A stretch of 64,000 bases of DNA from Collinsella sp. An7 (GCF_002159335.1 NZ_NFHP01000003.1:298304-362303), one strand, 5' to 3'; counted from the stretch's first letter, positions 1 to 10,582 are shown. Notes: generated by a model from the letters alone, not told the origin. A program made the numbers and translations.

Positions 1-276
1 CATGATTTGCTCCTCTCGGAATCGGTCACTCCATCATCGCACATCGGGCGGACAGAGCGCACGACAGCCGTATGTTTGAGCTCGAGAAGCGTATTGCCGA
101 GCGGACGGGCATGTGTTGCAACGCGCAGTGCAGGTTCTTTAGATTACAATCTGCGACAACTACGGAGAAGCGAGTTCGCTGTTGCCGCAGATAGGCACTT
201 AAACTCTCACTGGAGCCGCCTTGCACAACAACGTGTGTCAACCGCGTAGGTCGCCTTCCACGGTTGACGCGTTAGA
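1..276. other. No gene identified at the window's left edge
   Basis: Short open frames exist on both strands (for example a 71-codon frame on the minus strand at 26-241), but none has a clear ribosome binding site, recognisable motif or family resemblance. I see no RNA gene or convincing terminator here. Confidence 0.4.
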
Positions 277-714
277 TTACACCCAGATAGTCAAGCTAAG
301 AAGAAAGACGGGAACAAGAAACGGCAGCAAGGGCAACGAGGACTTTTTGCAGACAAGGCACCCGAGCGCCAGCACAAGGAGCGCTGTGGCGTAAGAGGCA
401 ACCGCGCGGATAGGACTCACCAGACAGAGCGCAAAAAGCGCCTTGAGGTCGCCCATCCCCTGCCCTGCCGTATGGCGCACACGGCGCCAGACCATCTCAA
501 ATGCTAGCAGTGCGCCGACCACTACGATCGCGGCAACACCGTGCATAAGCAGCCTCGAGAATCTGTCTCGCGCCGCACACAGGAGCGCCGCCGTTATCGC
601 AAGGAGCAGGGCAAGGCCGTTAGGCAGCCGACGTTCACGCGCGTCGAACACCGCCGCGCAGATAAGTTCCACCGTCATCGCCACGTCGAAAACCGTACCT
701 AGCGTCTCACCCAT
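277..714 (-). CDS. Prepilin peptidase (A24 family) catalytic domain, stand-alone
   Basis: This small integral membrane protein of about 145 residues has the two aspartate motifs of type IV prepilin/prepilin-like peptidases (A24). The first is in 'FDARERRLPN' and the second in 'GMGDLK'. Several hydrophobic segments surround them. Full prepilin peptidases also carry an N-terminal methyltransferase domain with paired cysteines; it is absent, so this is the minimal TadV/CpaA-like or archaeal-type form. The ATG at 714 is preferred because a G-rich stretch lies 5 nt upstream; a GTG at 723 is the alternative. The expected role is cleavage of leader peptides from pilin-like proteins at the inner face of the membrane. 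No pilin, Tad or competence gene lies nearby, so the substrate is unknown. Confidence 0.75.
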   Translation of the reverse strand: MGETLGTVFDVAMTVELICAAVFDARERRLPNGLALLLAITAALLCAARDRFSRLLMHGVAAIVVVGALLAFEMVWRRVRHTAGQGMGDLKALFALCLVSPIRAVASYATALLVLALGCLVCKKSSLPLLPFLVPVFLLSLTIWV

Positions 715-872
715 CTGGACCACCCCCGCTCTCTGGGAAGGCCATTATAGGGCCGGATCGTCCGAAACGAACACAACGGCACGAGTGCCGTTCTGCCGCC
801 GTGGGGCCGTCGACTGCCGACCTCTATCCCGATATTACGTGCGACGCATGGGGCAAAGCTTCTAGACAGCAA

Positions 873-905
873 AGCGGGGACGAAGGCTCAACCCTCGTCC
901 CCGCT
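873..905 (-). terminator. Hairpin downstream of rpoD
   Basis: An 11-bp perfect stem (873-883 with 895-905) with an 11-nt loop lies about 40 nt past the rpoD stop codon. The following bases on the minus strand are only weakly U-rich (CUUUGCUGUCU), so it is a probable but not textbook intrinsic terminator. Confidence 0.6.
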
Positions 906-943
906 CAGAAGCGTTCCTATTGAGAAGCGCTTACCGCGCAGCG

Positions 944-2269
944 CTAGTCCTCCACGTAATCGCGCAGGCGCGTGGAGCGCGAGGGATGACGCAGCTTGGC
1001 AAGTGTCTTGGACTCGATCTGACGGATGCGCTCGCGCGTGACGCCAAACTCGCGGCCAACCTCCTCGAGGGTGCGCGGATGCCCGTCCACAAGGCCAAAG
1101 CGAAGCTCGATAACCTTGCGCTCACGGTCGGCAAGGGTATCGAGCACCTGCTGGAGTTGCTCCTGCAGCATGGAGAACGTCGCGGCATCGGGCGGAACGA
1201 CGGCCTGATGGTCCTCGATGAAGTCTCCGAGCTGGGAGTCCTCCTCCTCGCCGATAGGCGTCTCGAGCGAGACCGGCTCCTGGCTGATCTTCTGGATCTC
1301 GCGCACACGGTCGGCCGACATGTCCATCTCGGCGCCGATCTCCTCGGGAGTCGGGTCGCGCCCAAGGTCCTGCAGGAGCTGGCGCTGCACACGGATGAGC
1401 TTGTTGATGGTCTCAACCATGTGCACGGGAATGCGAATGGTACGGGCCTGATCGGCGATGGCGCGCGTGATGGCCTGACGAATCCACCACGTGGCGTACG
1501 TGGAGAACTTGAAGCCCTTCTCGTAGTCGAACTTCTCGACCGCGCGGATCAGACCGAGATTGCCCTCCTGGATGAGGTCGAGGAAGAGCATGCCGCGGCC
1601 AACGTAGCGTTTGGCGATGGAGACCACCAGGCGAAGGTTCGCCGAGATCAGGGCCTGCTTGGCGTCGAGACCCACCTGCTCCACGCGCGTGAGGCGGCGC
1701 ATCTCGGCACGGGTGAGCTCGAGCTCGCCGCGCTCGTGCGCCTCGAGCTTGTCGGTGGCGGCAAGACCGGCCTCGATCTTCATGGCGAGGTCGACCTCGT
1801 CCTCGGCGGTCAGAAGGTCGACCTTGCCGATCTCTTTGAGGTACATGCGCACGGGGTCGCCCGTGAGCATAACGGTCGAGGCGTCGATGCCGCGCGCGCG
1901 GGAGCGGGAGCGCGAGGTGCGCAGCGTGGACTTGCGCTTGGGCTTGGCAACGGAGGCCATCTCGGCGTCAGCGTTCTTAGCGGCGCGGACGTCCTCGTCC
2001 TCAAACTCGTCGTCATCGAGGTCGTCGCGAAGCACGCCCGCGTCGTCGCCGCCGAGCGAGGAGTCGTCATCGCCCTGCGAGACAATCTCGACGCCCTGCT
2101 CGCGGAGCGACCGGTAGAGACCGTTGAGCTCCGCATCGGAGACCTCGACGTCCTTGAGAACGATCTGGATGTCGTCCTCAGAAACCGAGCCCGTCCCAGA
2201 CGCGCGCTCGAGGAGCTTGTCGACGTACGAATCGAGCTCGGCCGCGGTATTCTCATTCGCTTGAGGCAC
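944..2269 (-). CDS. rpoD: RNA polymerase primary sigma factor RpoD/SigA
   Basis: Primary (housekeeping) sigma-70 factor of 441 residues, which directs core RNA polymerase to promoters. Region 1.2 begins at '[20 protein letters not shown]' (about residue 138). Region 2 includes '[20 protein letters not shown]' and the aromatic -10-melting segment '[20 protein letters not shown]'. Region 4 ends with the -35-binding helix '[20 protein letters not shown]'. The N-terminal 130 residues are acidic and then basic, like the poorly conserved region 1.1 of Gram-positive sigma A. The GTG at 2269 is chosen because AAGGGAG lies 5 nt before it; a TTG codon five residues earlier has no such site. It follows dnaG on the same strand, the classical dnaG-rpoD macromolecular-synthesis order. 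Confidence 0.97.
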   Translation of the reverse strand: MPQANENTAAELDSYVDKLLERASGTGSVSEDDIQIVLKDVEVSDAELNGLYRSLREQGVEIVSQGDDDSSLGGDDAGVLRDDLDDDEFEDEDVRAAKNADAEMASVAKPKRKSTLRTSRSRSRARGIDASTVMLTGDPVRMYLKEIGKVDLLTAEDEVDLAMKIEAGLAATDKLEAHERGELELTRAEMRRLTRVEQVGLDAKQALISANLRLVVSIAKRYVGRGMLFLDLIQEGNLGLIRAVEKFDYEKGFKFSTYATWWIRQAITRAIADQARTIRIPVHMVETINKLIRVQRQLLQDLGRDPTPEEIGAEMDMSADRVREIQKISQEPVSLETPIGEEEDSQLGDFIEDHQAVVPPDAATFSMLQEQLQQVLDTLADRERKVIELRFGLVDGHPRTLEEVGREFGVTRERIRQIESKTLAKLRHPSRSTRLRDYVED

Positions 2270-2316
2270 AGAGTCTCCCTTCAAGAGTCATAGGGTTCAT
2301 TACTTTATCACACCTG

Positions 2317-2345
2317 TGTATACCCAGCAGGCTTTTGGTCGAAAA
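2317..2345 (-). promoter_or_regulatory. Possible rpoD promoter
   Basis: Read on the minus strand, TTTTCG (2340-2345) and TATACA (2317-2322) are separated by 17 nt just upstream of rpoD. The -10 match is good and the -35 match weak. The site lies in the short gap after dnaG and would let rpoD be transcribed apart from the upstream block. Confidence 0.35.
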
Positions 2346-2373
2346 CCCCCACGTTTCAATCATCACGACCCCG

Positions 2374-4416
2374 TCAAGCACTCGCCGCAGATCCGCCCGT
2401 GGGCACCAACCCCTCGGCAAATGGGTCGGCAACGCCCTCGAGCTCGCGTTCGAGCTCGCGCATGCGCGCGGCTCCCTGCGATGCCTGTATCGTGAGCTCA
2501 CGGCGCTCCTCGCGCGTGAGGCCGCTCCCCTGCCGGAGCTTGCCCTGGGCGCTCCGCAAACGCCGCCGCACGGTAAAGAGCTCGAGCGTATCGAGGAGGA
2601 ATTTGATGTTGACGTCGGTGGGATGCGCGCTCGTGGACGAGATACGGCCCGACGAGACGAGGGTTGCCGCCTCGGGACACACGGCGCGAGCGGCATCCAT
2701 AGCCTCAACGGGCGTGGCGCCCTCCGGCGTGGCGAGCACCGCCCAGGCGATGGCCTCATGCCGGGGATCGACCCAATCGATGTCCACGATGCGCTCCGCA
2801 TAGGCGCGGAAGGCGTCCGGATGCGCCGTGAGAAGCGTAAGGAGCTCGCGCTCGCTCGTGAGGGAGCGGCGCTCGAGCTCGGTCAGAACTACCGGGGCCG
2901 CGGCACCCGCACCGGTGGCCGAGGCGGGCACGTCGCCCGTCGTGCGCCACGGGTCATCCTCCGGCGCCGGCGGCACGGGGGCGACTCCATAGGCGTCGAG
3001 CGGCACCTCGTCATAGGGCTCCCTCGACGCCGGTGCAACCTGCGCGGTCGGAGTACGGTCGCGCCCTAGGGCCTGTGATGCCTGGTAGCGCTCGCGTGCG
3101 CCCGCCCGGCGCTCACGCTCGGCCTCCTCGCGTTCCACCTCGCGGAACACCCGCGGCGCGGCACTCCGTACGTTCTCGACATCGAGCCCCACACGGTCGG
3201 CAATCTTGAGGTAGTACGAATCGATCATGTAGCTCACACGAAGCGGATAGATGAGCCGCAGTGCCTCCTCGAGCGCGCGCGTGCGTCCGCCCGGCGTGGA
3301 GACATCCGAGCGCTCCTCGAGCTTGCGGAAGACAAACTCCATGAGGGGCTCGGAGGCGTCAAGACGTTCGCGCAGCGCGTCCCCGCCGTGCGCGGTGATG
3401 AACTCCATGGGGTCGTTGCCGTCGGGCAGCACGACGCAGCGCAGGTCAATGGCATCGCTCTCGATAAACTGGATAGCCCGCTCAGCCGCCTTCTGACCGG
3501 CAGCGTCCCCGTCAAAAAGGTAGATGATCTTCTTGGCAAAGCGGGTGAGCGTCTTTACGTGATGCTCGGTGAGGGCAGTGCCGAGCGTTGCCACGACGTT
3601 GCCGATCCCCGCCTCGTAGCAGGCGATGGCATCGGTGTAGCCCTCGACCACCACGGCCTCGGCCCGCGCGACGATCTGGTCTTTTGCCCAGTTAAAGCCG
3701 TAGAGGTTGCGCTTCTTGTGAAAGAGCGCTGTCTCGGCCGTGTTGAGGTACTTGGGCTGGCCGTCGCCCATAATGCGCCCGCCAAAAGCGATGCAGCGCC
3801 CAAGCTCGTCAAAGATGGGGAACATCACCCGGTCGTAGAAGCGGTCGGCAAGGTTGCCGCGGTCGCGCCGGATGGCAACGTTGGCGTCGATCATCTCCTG
3901 CGTCGTAAAGCCCTTGGAGGAGAGATGCGCCACAAGGCTCCCCCGCCCCGGTGCAAACCCCAGGCGGTAGCGCTTGCAGACGGCACCGCCCATCCCGCGC
4001 GAGGCAAAGTAGGCACGCGGACGGTTGTCCTTGCCGCGCATGAGCATGGTGTGGAAGAACTGCGAGGACTCCTCGCACACCTCGATGATGCGCGAACGCT
4101 TGGAACCGCGAGGGCGACCATCGTAATCGTCGTGGATTTCGATGCCCGCGCGGTCGGCCAGATAGCGGATCGACTCGGGGAACGAGAGGTTCTCGCGCTT
4201 CATGACGTAGGTAAAGCAGTCCCCGCCCTCACCGCAGCCAAAGCAATGCCATACCTGCGTGGCAGGGATGATGTGAAACGACGGTGTCTTCTCGCCGTGA
4301 AAGGGGCAGCAGCCCCAGAACTCCTTGTTGCGCGGTTGAAGCGGCACGGTCTCCTGCACAAGCGCCACGAGGTCGGTGGCGGCGCGGACCCGCTCGCGAT
4401 CCTCGTCAGAGATCAT
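2374..4416 (-). CDS. dnaG: DNA primase
   Basis: DNA primase of 680 residues, synthesising RNA primers at replication forks. The N-terminal CHC2 zinc-binding domain is visible (C37, H40, C58, C61 in 'CCPFHGEKTPSF' and 'WHCFGCGEGGD'). The TOPRIM catalytic domain has the invariant glutamate in 'VVVEGYTDAIAC' (E258) and the acidic 'YLFDGDAAGQKAA' motif that coordinates metal. A long acidic and proline-rich linker (about 440-530) separates it from a helical C-terminal DnaB-interacting region. The ATG overlaps the end of ribF by 11 nt, so translation is probably coupled. At 680 residues it is somewhat longer than typical bacterial primases (about 600), because of the linker. Confidence 0.96.
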   Translation of the reverse strand: MISDEDRERVRAATDLVALVQETVPLQPRNKEFWGCCPFHGEKTPSFHIIPATQVWHCFGCGEGGDCFTYVMKRENLSFPESIRYLADRAGIEIHDDYDGRPRGSKRSRIIEVCEESSQFFHTMLMRGKDNRPRAYFASRGMGGAVCKRYRLGFAPGRGSLVAHLSSKGFTTQEMIDANVAIRRDRGNLADRFYDRVMFPIFDELGRCIAFGGRIMGDGQPKYLNTAETALFHKKRNLYGFNWAKDQIVARAEAVVVEGYTDAIACYEAGIGNVVATLGTALTEHHVKTLTRFAKKIIYLFDGDAAGQKAAERAIQFIESDAIDLRCVVLPDGNDPMEFITAHGGDALRERLDASEPLMEFVFRKLEERSDVSTPGGRTRALEEALRLIYPLRVSYMIDSYYLKIADRVGLDVENVRSAAPRVFREVEREEAERERRAGARERYQASQALGRDRTPTAQVAPASREPYDEVPLDAYGVAPVPPAPEDDPWRTTGDVPASATGAGAAAPVVLTELERRSLTSERELLTLLTAHPDAFRAYAERIVDIDWVDPRHEAIAWAVLATPEGATPVEAMDAARAVCPEAATLVSSGRISSTSAHPTDVNIKFLLDTLELFTVRRRLRSAQGKLRQGSGLTREERRELTIQASQGAARMRELERELEGVADPFAEGLVPTGGSAASA

Positions 4417-5419
4417 CGCCGAGCTTCACCCCGCCCTCGCCAAACTCGGCACGCACCTCGGCGATGTTACCCAGAACCGCGGAAATGAGCTCCTCGGTGG
4501 AGTCAAAGACCCGCGAGGGACGCAGGCGGCGGTCAAAGGCAAGGGCACAGGTTGTACCGTAGAGCTCGCCGGAAAATCCAATGAGGTTGGCCTCGAGCGC
4601 GGCGGCACCGGGACGGTCGGCAAAGGTCGGGGGAACGCCGACGTTGATGGCGGCGGGCCACACCCACCCCTCGGTGAGCGCAAGCCCGGCGTAAACGCCG
4701 TCTGCGGGCATCTGAAGGCCAGCAGGCACGACGATGTTTGCCGTGGGAAAGCCCATATCGGACCCCTCGTGGCGGCCCTTGGAGACGATGCCGCGCACGG
4801 CAAAGCGACGTCCGAGCTCGTGAGCAGCGGCCACCACATCGCCCGCAGCAAGAAGGCCGCGGATGCGCGTGGCGGAGATGGGGACTCCATCGTCGCGCAC
4901 AAGCTCGTGACCCGTCACGTCGATGCCGCGCGGGGCGCACCAGGCGCGGATGACCTCGACGGTGGAGGCCCCGCCCGCGCCGAGCCTAAAATCGCTCCCC
5001 ACATGGATGGAGCACACACGGCAGACCGGGAAGAGCACCCGCTCAAAGAAGGCAGCGTGGTCGAGCGCCGCAAGCTCGCGGGTAAAGGGGACGACGATGA
5101 CCCCGTCCACCCCCGTGGCGGCCAGCGCGCGCAGGCGCTCGGCCATGGGGAGCAGATGTGCCACCGGATCGCCCCCGAGCACGACGTCCGGATCGGGGTC
5201 AAAGGTCACGGCATAGGCGGCGCAACCCCGGTCGCGCGCGTCGGCAACCGTCCGGGCGATGAGCTCGCGGTGACCGGTGTGCAGGCCGTCAAAGGCGCCG
5301 ATGGCGATGGCGGCGGGCCCTAAGGGCTCCGCCGCGTTGAGGTTGGGGATGCGGTAGATGGGTGCGGACTCGCGCGTGAGGAGGAAGTCGCGCGCAAGCT
5401 CCGAGCGGTCGGGCATCAT
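4406..5419 (-). CDS. ribF: Bifunctional riboflavin kinase / FAD synthetase
   Basis: RibF (337 residues) converts riboflavin to FMN and then FAD. The N-terminal nucleotidyltransferase domain carries 'AIGAFDGLHTGHRELI', the HxGH-type signature, and 'VTFDPDP'. The C-terminal flavokinase domain starts near 'GIVSKGRHEGSDMGFPTANI', the GxxxGFPTAN-type motif. The ATG overlaps the truB stop in an ATGA arrangement (4 nt), typical of coupled translation. The truB-ribF pairing is widespread in bacteria and supports the assignment. Confidence 0.95.
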   Translation of the reverse strand: MMPDRSELARDFLLTRESAPIYRIPNLNAAEPLGPAAIAIGAFDGLHTGHRELIARTVADARDRGCAAYAVTFDPDPDVVLGGDPVAHLLPMAERLRALAATGVDGVIVVPFTRELAALDHAAFFERVLFPVCRVCSIHVGSDFRLGAGGASTVEVIRAWCAPRGIDVTGHELVRDDGVPISATRIRGLLAAGDVVAAAHELGRRFAVRGIVSKGRHEGSDMGFPTANIVVPAGLQMPADGVYAGLALTEGWVWPAAINVGVPPTFADRPGAAALEANLIGFSGELYGTTCALAFDRRLRPSRVFDSTEELISAVLGNIAEVRAEFGEGGVKLGDDL

Positions 5420-6369
5420 AGGCGAACACCTCCAATAGGTTGCGGAAAGACCTGGTCCATCACGATAGAGCTGGCGTCCACGTGGGCGAGTGCCACGAGC
5501 TCACCGGCAATCGAGAGCCCAAGGCTCGCCGATCGCTCGGGCACGGTACCTTCGCCGAGCACGCGACCGGGCAGCGCCTCAAAGGGCAGGCGACGACCGC
5601 AGAGGACGTCACTTCGCCAGCGCTCGGCGAGCGCAACCCCCTGCACGCCCAGAGCAGCAACAGGATCGATTGCGCGGGCGCGCGCCTCGCGCACCGTGAG
5701 GCCGTCGAGCGCCAGGCATGAGCCGATGCCGATGCCACCCGAGGCCGTGCGACGGAGCTCGGCGAGATGCGCCGCACTACCGAGTGCGCGGCCGAGGTCG
5801 CGCGCAAGCGCCCGGATGTAGGTGCCCTTGCTCACCGTGAAGGCGACCGTCCAGAGCGGGCGGCCGTCTTTTTCCTCGATACCCAAAAGAAGGGCATCGA
5901 ATACCTCGATGGGGCGTGCGGGAAGCTCAACCGCCTCGCCCGCACGGGCGCGCTTGTAAGAGCGCACACCGTCAACCGAGATGGCCGAGAACGCCGGCGG
6001 CACCTGCTCCTGGGGACCTAAGGTGCGGGCCAGCGCCTCAACGGCAAACGCGGGGTCGAAGAGCTCCGCGGGGATGTCGGCCGTGCGGGTGACTTCGCCC
6101 TCGGCGTCGTCGGTATTGGTCTCGGCACCAAAGAGAATCTGCGCCACGTAGGCCTTGGTGTTGAGCGTGAGGAGTCCCAAGAGGCGCGTGGCTTGCCCCA
6201 CGCCCACCACCATGACGCCCGTGGCGAGCGGGTCGAGCGTGCCGGCATGCCCCACGCGCCGCTCGTTGAGGGCGCGTCGCACGCGCGCGACAACGTCGTG
6301 CGAGGTCATACCGGCAGGCTTGTCGATGCCGATAAGCAGATTGAGGGTGCTCGGGGTACGTTTTGCCAT
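5416..6369 (-). CDS. truB: tRNA pseudouridine-55 synthase
   Basis: TruB (317 residues) makes pseudouridine 55 in the T-loop of tRNAs. The N-terminal motif 'DKPAGMTSHDVV' and the catalytic 'GHAGTLDPLATGVMVV' (Asp46) are intact, followed by the RNA-binding 'KGTYIRALARDLG' segment. The C-terminal part forms a PUA-like extension. It begins 9 nt after the nrnA stop and overlaps ribF, inside the rimP-to-rpoD gene string, where truB is usually found next to rbfA and ribF. Confidence 0.95.
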   Translation of the reverse strand: MAKRTPSTLNLLIGIDKPAGMTSHDVVARVRRALNERRVGHAGTLDPLATGVMVVGVGQATRLLGLLTLNTKAYVAQILFGAETNTDDAEGEVTRTADIPAELFDPAFAVEALARTLGPQEQVPPAFSAISVDGVRSYKRARAGEAVELPARPIEVFDALLLGIEEKDGRPLWTVAFTVSKGTYIRALARDLGRALGSAAHLAELRRTASGGIGIGSCLALDGLTVREARARAIDPVAALGVQGVALAERWRSDVLCGRRLPFEALPGRVLGEGTVPERSASLGLSIAGELVALAHVDASSIVMDQVFPQPIGGVRL

Positions 6370-6378
6370 GCGCGACCC

Positions 6379-7422
6379 CTAGAGCGTTACGCAGATGCTT
6401 GCGGGGTCGGCCCCCACGAGCTCGGCGAGTTGCGGCAGGGCGCGCTCAAGCGCCTCCTCGATCGTTCCCTTATAGGTAAAGCCAGCTGCGGCGGCGTGCC
6501 CACCCCCTCCAAAGGAGGCGGCAACGCCCGACACGTCGAGCGCGCCCTTGGAGCGCAGGTTGCCCCGGATGCATCCTGGCTGGGACTCCTTGAGAAAGAG
6601 GCACACCTCCACCCCCTGCACCGAGCGCACCACGTCAACTAGGCCATCGCACTCGTCCTGGCTCACATGACGGCGCTCGAGGTCGGCCGCGCGGGCAAAG
6701 CTATAGGCCACGCGGCCATCGGCCACGGTCTTGATGCGGCCCATGACGAGCGACTCGAGTCTGAGGTACTCGATACGCTGGCTCTGGTAGACCTCAAGCG
6801 CGATGCGCGCGGGGTCGGCACCGTGAGAGACCAGGTGCGCAGCCACGGCAAAGGCGGCAGGGTCGGCGTTTTGATACTGGAAACGCCCGGTATCGGTAAC
6901 GATGCCACAGAGCAGCGCCGTGGCAAGCCCGGGGGTGAGCTCATAGCCCGTCACCGCAAGGTACTTGTCGATGAGCACGGCCGTCGCCGCGCAGTTAACG
7001 CGGCGAACCGCCACCTCGGCAAACTCCTGGCGGCAGGGGTGATGGTCAAAGGTCACCACGTGGGACGCGCGGCGCGCGATCTCGGCGGAATCCGCCAAGC
7101 GCTCGAGCACGGGGCAGTCTACAGCGATAAAGAGGTCGGGCGAGAGCGCATACCGACATGCAGGCGCGAGCTCCTCCGCACCCTCAAGGAAACGGTAGAT
7201 GCGCGGCACGGGCGCGTCATCGGCCAGAAGGAAGGCGATGTCCTTCTGCGGATACCGCGCACGCAGGGCGAGCCCGAGCCCCAAGACGGAGCCGAGCGCA
7301 TCGCCATCCGGGGAGGTGTGCCCCGAGATGGCGATGGTATCGGCGCCCTCGATGAGCTCGGTGATGCGCTGGAACGCCTCGGCAAACTCGCAGGCGTCCT
7401 CTCGAGGAGGCTCCTTATGCAC
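6379..7422 (-). CDS. nrnA: DHH-family nanoRNase/pAp phosphatase (NrnA)
   Basis: DHH/DHHA1 phosphoesterase of 347 residues, expected to degrade 2-5-mer RNAs and dephosphorylate 3'-phosphoadenosine 5'-phosphate. The metal-binding motifs run 'GHTSPDGDALGS', 'VDCP' and 'FDHHP' (the DHH triad). The C-terminal DHHA1 domain has 'GGGGHAAAAGF' (GGGH motif). I place the start at GTG 7422, which has GGAGG about 7 nt upstream and overlaps the rbfA stop by 8 nt; the longer frame from 7479 would run far into rbfA. The rbfA-nrnA-truB order is the common one in Gram-positive bacteria. Confidence 0.92.
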   Translation of the reverse strand: MHKEPPREDACEFAEAFQRITELIEGADTIAISGHTSPDGDALGSVLGLGLALRARYPQKDIAFLLADDAPVPRIYRFLEGAEELAPACRYALSPDLFIAVDCPVLERLADSAEIARRASHVVTFDHHPCRQEFAEVAVRRVNCAATAVLIDKYLAVTGYELTPGLATALLCGIVTDTGRFQYQNADPAAFAVAAHLVSHGADPARIALEVYQSQRIEYLRLESLVMGRIKTVADGRVAYSFARAADLERRHVSQDECDGLVDVVRSVQGVEVCLFLKESQPGCIRGNLRSKGALDVSGVAASFGGGGHAAAAGFTYKGTIEEALERALPQLAELVGADPASICVTL

Positions 7423-7894
7423 GGGCCCCCTCCTCGTCGTCGGCAGCATAGGCCTCGTCGGCCAGAGCCTCATCGGCATCAGCCGAGAGGTCGTCCGCGT
7501 TGGCAGTCTCGTCGTCCACCAGCGGGTAGCCCTCGTCGTCCTTGGCGACGGAAAGGGTCTCGGGGACGTTCTCGAGCGCGCGGGCGATCCGCTCGGCCTC
7601 GTCGGTCGACCGGTCGATCCTAAACTCGAGCTCCGGCGTCACGCGCCAGTCGAGCGCGCGGGCGAGCAGGCTCCGGATACGGCCCTTGGCGCTGTTGAGC
7701 GCTTCGAGCACCTCCTCATAGCGATCGCCCTCGCACGACACAAAGATCCGCGCGAAGGAGCGGTCCTGCGTGACCTCGACGCCGGTGAGCGTCACGAGGT
7801 CGAGACGCGGGTCCGCGATCTCAAAAAGCAGGATATAGCCGAGCTTCTCGCGCAGCTGTGCGGAGAGGCGGCGCGTCACGCTGTTCTGCTTCAC
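7415..7894 (-). CDS. rbfA: Ribosome-binding factor A
   Basis: RbfA (159 residues) binds the 30S subunit and helps 16S rRNA 5'-end maturation. The N-terminal 'RLSAQLREKLGYILL' and the KH-like core 'DPRLDLVTLTGVEVTQD' are recognisable. The last 35 residues are an acidic tail rich in D, E and A, longer than in the minimal family. The start is GTG with GGGGAGGG eight bases upstream. It lies 15 nt downstream of infB, as in most bacteria. Confidence 0.92.
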   Translation of the reverse strand: MKQNSVTRRLSAQLREKLGYILLFEIADPRLDLVTLTGVEVTQDRSFARIFVSCEGDRYEEVLEALNSAKGRIRSLLARALDWRVTPELEFRIDRSTDEAERIARALENVPETLSVAKDDEGYPLVDDETANADDLSADADEALADEAYAADDEEGARA

Positions 7895-7909
7895 GGCAAG
7901 AACCCTCCC

Positions 7910-10582
7910 CTACTCGGTGCGGGCGACCTCGACGACCTTGTACGCCTCGAGAATGTCGCCCACCTTGATGTCCTGGAACTTCTCGATGCCCAGACCGCAC
8001 TCGTAGCCGGCCTTGACGCTCTTGACGTCATCCTTAAAGCGGCGCATCGAGCCGAAGTTGCCATCGAACACCACAACGCCGTCGCGCACGACGCGGACCT
8101 TGTCGGTGCGCTCGATCTCGCCCTCGGTGACCATGCAGCCCGCGATGAGGCCGGCCTTGGGCACGCGGAAGGTCTCGCGGACCTCGGCGGTACCGGTCTG
8201 GACCTCCTCCTCGGTGGGCTTGAGCATACCGATGCGCGCGGCATCGATGTCCTCGATCGCCTTGTAGATGATCGAGTAGGTCTTGATCTGCACGTTCTCG
8301 CGCTCGGCGAGGTCGCGGGCCTTAGCCTGCGGACGCACGCCAAAGCCGACGATGATGGCGTTGGAGGCGGCGGCGAGAATCACGTCGGTCTCGGAAATGG
8401 CACCAACCGCAGAGTGGATGATGTTGATGCGCACCTCGGACTGGTCCATCTTGCCGAGCGCATCGGCGAGCGCCTCGATGGAGCCCTGAACGTCTGCCTT
8501 GACGACGAGGTTGAGCTCCTTGAGCTCGTTTTCGTTCATCTCGTCGAAGAGCGTCTCGAGCGTGACGTGCTTGACCTTGGACTGCTCCTCGATGCGGGCC
8601 TTGAGCGCACGCTCGTCAGCGAGCTTCTTGGCGTCACGCTCGTCCTCAAAGACGCGGAACTCGTCACCGGCAACGGGCACGGCGTCGAGGCCGAGAATCT
8701 CGGCGGCATCGGAGGGACGGGCAGCATCCTTGGGCCGGCCGTGCTGGTCGAGCATGGCGCGCACGCGGCCAAAGCAGGTACCGGCCACCACAGCGTCGCC
8801 CACATGGAGCGTACCGCGGTTGACGATCACCGTGGCCACCGGGCCGCGGCCGCGATCGAGCTTGCCCTCGAGGATGTAGCCCGAGGCAAAGGTGTCGGGG
8901 TTGGCCTTGAGCTCGAGGACGTCGGCCTGGAGTAGGATCGTCTCGAGCAGGTCGTCGATGCCGTCGCGCGTCTTGGCCGACACGTTGACGAACATGTTCT
9001 GGCCGCCCCACTCCTCGGGGATGACGCCGTACTCCACGAGCTCCTGACGGACGCGGTCAGGATTGGCATCGGGCTTATCGCACTTGTTGACGGCCACGAC
9101 GATGGGCACGCCGGCTGCCTTGGAGTGGTTGATGGCCTCGATGGTCTGCGGCATGACACCGTCATCGGCAGCAACGACGAGGACGACGACGTCGGTGACC
9201 TTGGCTCCGCGGGCACGCATGGCGGTGAACGCCTCGTGACCCGGGGTGTCGACGAAGGTGATCTGACGGCCGTTGATCATGATCTCAGACGCACCGATGT
9301 GCTGGGTGATGCCGCCGGCCTCGTGCGCGGCCACGCCGGTGTGGCGGATCGCGTCGAGGAGCGACGTCTTACCGTGGTCGACGTGGCCCATAACGGTAAC
9401 CACCGGCGGACGCGGCTTGAGGGAGGCGGGATCGTCGTAGAACGTGAAGGAGTTCTCCTCCTCGGGGGAGATGATCTTGATCTGGCGACCAAGGTCGTCT
9501 GCCACGAGCTCCACGAGGTCGGTGGACATCGACTGCGTCATGGTGAGCGGCGTGCCCAGCAGGAAGAGGCGCTTGATGATGTCGTTGGCGGGCACGTCGA
9601 GGGCCTCGGCAAGCTCGGCCACGGTCACACCCTCGGAGACGCGCACGGCGTCGAGTTCCTCCACGGAGATGCCCTGGGCCTTGGCCTCCTCGAGCTTCTT
9701 CTCCTGGCGTGCGGCCTCGGCCTCGCGCTCGCGCTTCTCCTTGCGCTTCTTGCGGCGGCCCGTGGACTCACGGCTCGCCTCCTCAACGGCGGCACGGGCC
9801 TCCTCGAGCACCTTCTCGCGGCTGTACTCCTCGGCCTCGCGCGCCATGCGGCTGTAGCGGTCTTCCTCGGCTGCGTGTCCACCACGGCGGCGCTTACCCT
9901 TGCCAGCCTTCTCGGGCGCGGGCATGTCCATACCGGCGGGGACTGCCGGTGCGGAGGCGTTGCGACGATGGCTCGGGGCGGCATCGCGACCCGCGGAGGC
10001 ACGACCGCCGCGGCGATCGCCCTTACGGGCGGCGCGCTCCGTCGCCTGCTGCTTCTTGGCGACCTCCTCGTGCTCCTTCTTCTCCTTGAGCACGACCTCC
10101 TGCTGGGCGATCTGGTCGAGCAGCGACCGGAAGCGCTGGCCGGAGTCGGTTGCCGGCACGGCGCGGCGCTTGGCCTCGAGCTCAGCCTCGCGAGCCTCGC
10201 GCTCGGCGCGGTCGCGGGCCTCCTGCTCGGCAGCGGCCTGGGCGGCACGCGCGCACTCCTCGGCGGCGGCAGCAGCGAGCGAGAGCCTGCGCTCCTCCTC
10301 GCGGCGCGCCTCGGCGGCAAGACGGGCCTCCTCCTCGGCCTGGGCCTTCGCGGCCTCCTCGGCGGCGGCGGCCTCCTCCTCGGCCTTACGGGCGGCCTCG
10401 ATCTCGGCGGCGCGGGCCTCGAGCACCGGCGCGAGCTTCTTGCGCACCATGGACACGTAGGCGTCCTCAAGCGCCGAGGACGGGGTCTTGGCGGGGATCT
10501 TCATTTCTTCAAGGTGCCCCAAGAGCTCCTTGGAGGTCATACCGAATTCTTTGGCAAGGCTCGAGACGCGAATCTTAGCCAT
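7910..10582 (-). CDS. infB: Translation initiation factor IF-2
   Basis: IF-2 (890 residues), the GTPase that positions initiator tRNA on the 30S subunit and drives subunit joining. The N terminus has an IF2_N motif '[18 protein letters not shown]', then some 300 residues of charged Ala/Glu/Arg-rich coiled coil, then a second IF2_N ('[20 protein letters not shown]'). The G domain has '[14 protein letters not shown]' (P-loop), 'DTPGHEAFT' (G3) and 'NKCDKPDA' (G4), followed by domains II-IV. ATG 10582 (MAKIRV) is preferred; an in-frame GTG lies three codons upstream. Unlike many Gram-positive genomes, no ylxR gene lies between nusA and infB. Confidence 0.96.
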   Translation of the reverse strand: MAKIRVSSLAKEFGMTSKELLGHLEEMKIPAKTPSSALEDAYVSMVRKKLAPVLEARAAEIEAARKAEEEAAAAEEAAKAQAEEEARLAAEARREEERRLSLAAAAAEECARAAQAAAEQEARDRAEREAREAELEAKRRAVPATDSGQRFRSLLDQIAQQEVVLKEKKEHEEVAKKQQATERAARKGDRRGGRASAGRDAAPSHRRNASAPAVPAGMDMPAPEKAGKGKRRRGGHAAEEDRYSRMAREAEEYSREKVLEEARAAVEEASRESTGRRKKRKEKREREAEAARQEKKLEEAKAQGISVEELDAVRVSEGVTVAELAEALDVPANDIIKRLFLLGTPLTMTQSMSTDLVELVADDLGRQIKIISPEEENSFTFYDDPASLKPRPPVVTVMGHVDHGKTSLLDAIRHTGVAAHEAGGITQHIGASEIMINGRQITFVDTPGHEAFTAMRARGAKVTDVVVLVVAADDGVMPQTIEAINHSKAAGVPIVVAVNKCDKPDANPDRVRQELVEYGVIPEEWGGQNMFVNVSAKTRDGIDDLLETILLQADVLELKANPDTFASGYILEGKLDRGRGPVATVIVNRGTLHVGDAVVAGTCFGRVRAMLDQHGRPKDAARPSDAAEILGLDAVPVAGDEFRVFEDERDAKKLADERALKARIEEQSKVKHVTLETLFDEMNENELKELNLVVKADVQGSIEALADALGKMDQSEVRINIIHSAVGAISETDVILAAASNAIIVGFGVRPQAKARDLAERENVQIKTYSIIYKAIEDIDAARIGMLKPTEEEVQTGTAEVRETFRVPKAGLIAGCMVTEGEIERTDKVRVVRDGVVVFDGNFGSMRRFKDDVKSVKAGYECGLGIEKFQDIKVGDILEAYKVVEVARTE

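Noticed and set aside
7423..7479. Longer N terminus of NrnA starting at 7479
   Set aside because: It would overlap rbfA by 65 nt and has no ribosome binding site, whereas GTG 7422 has an excellent one.
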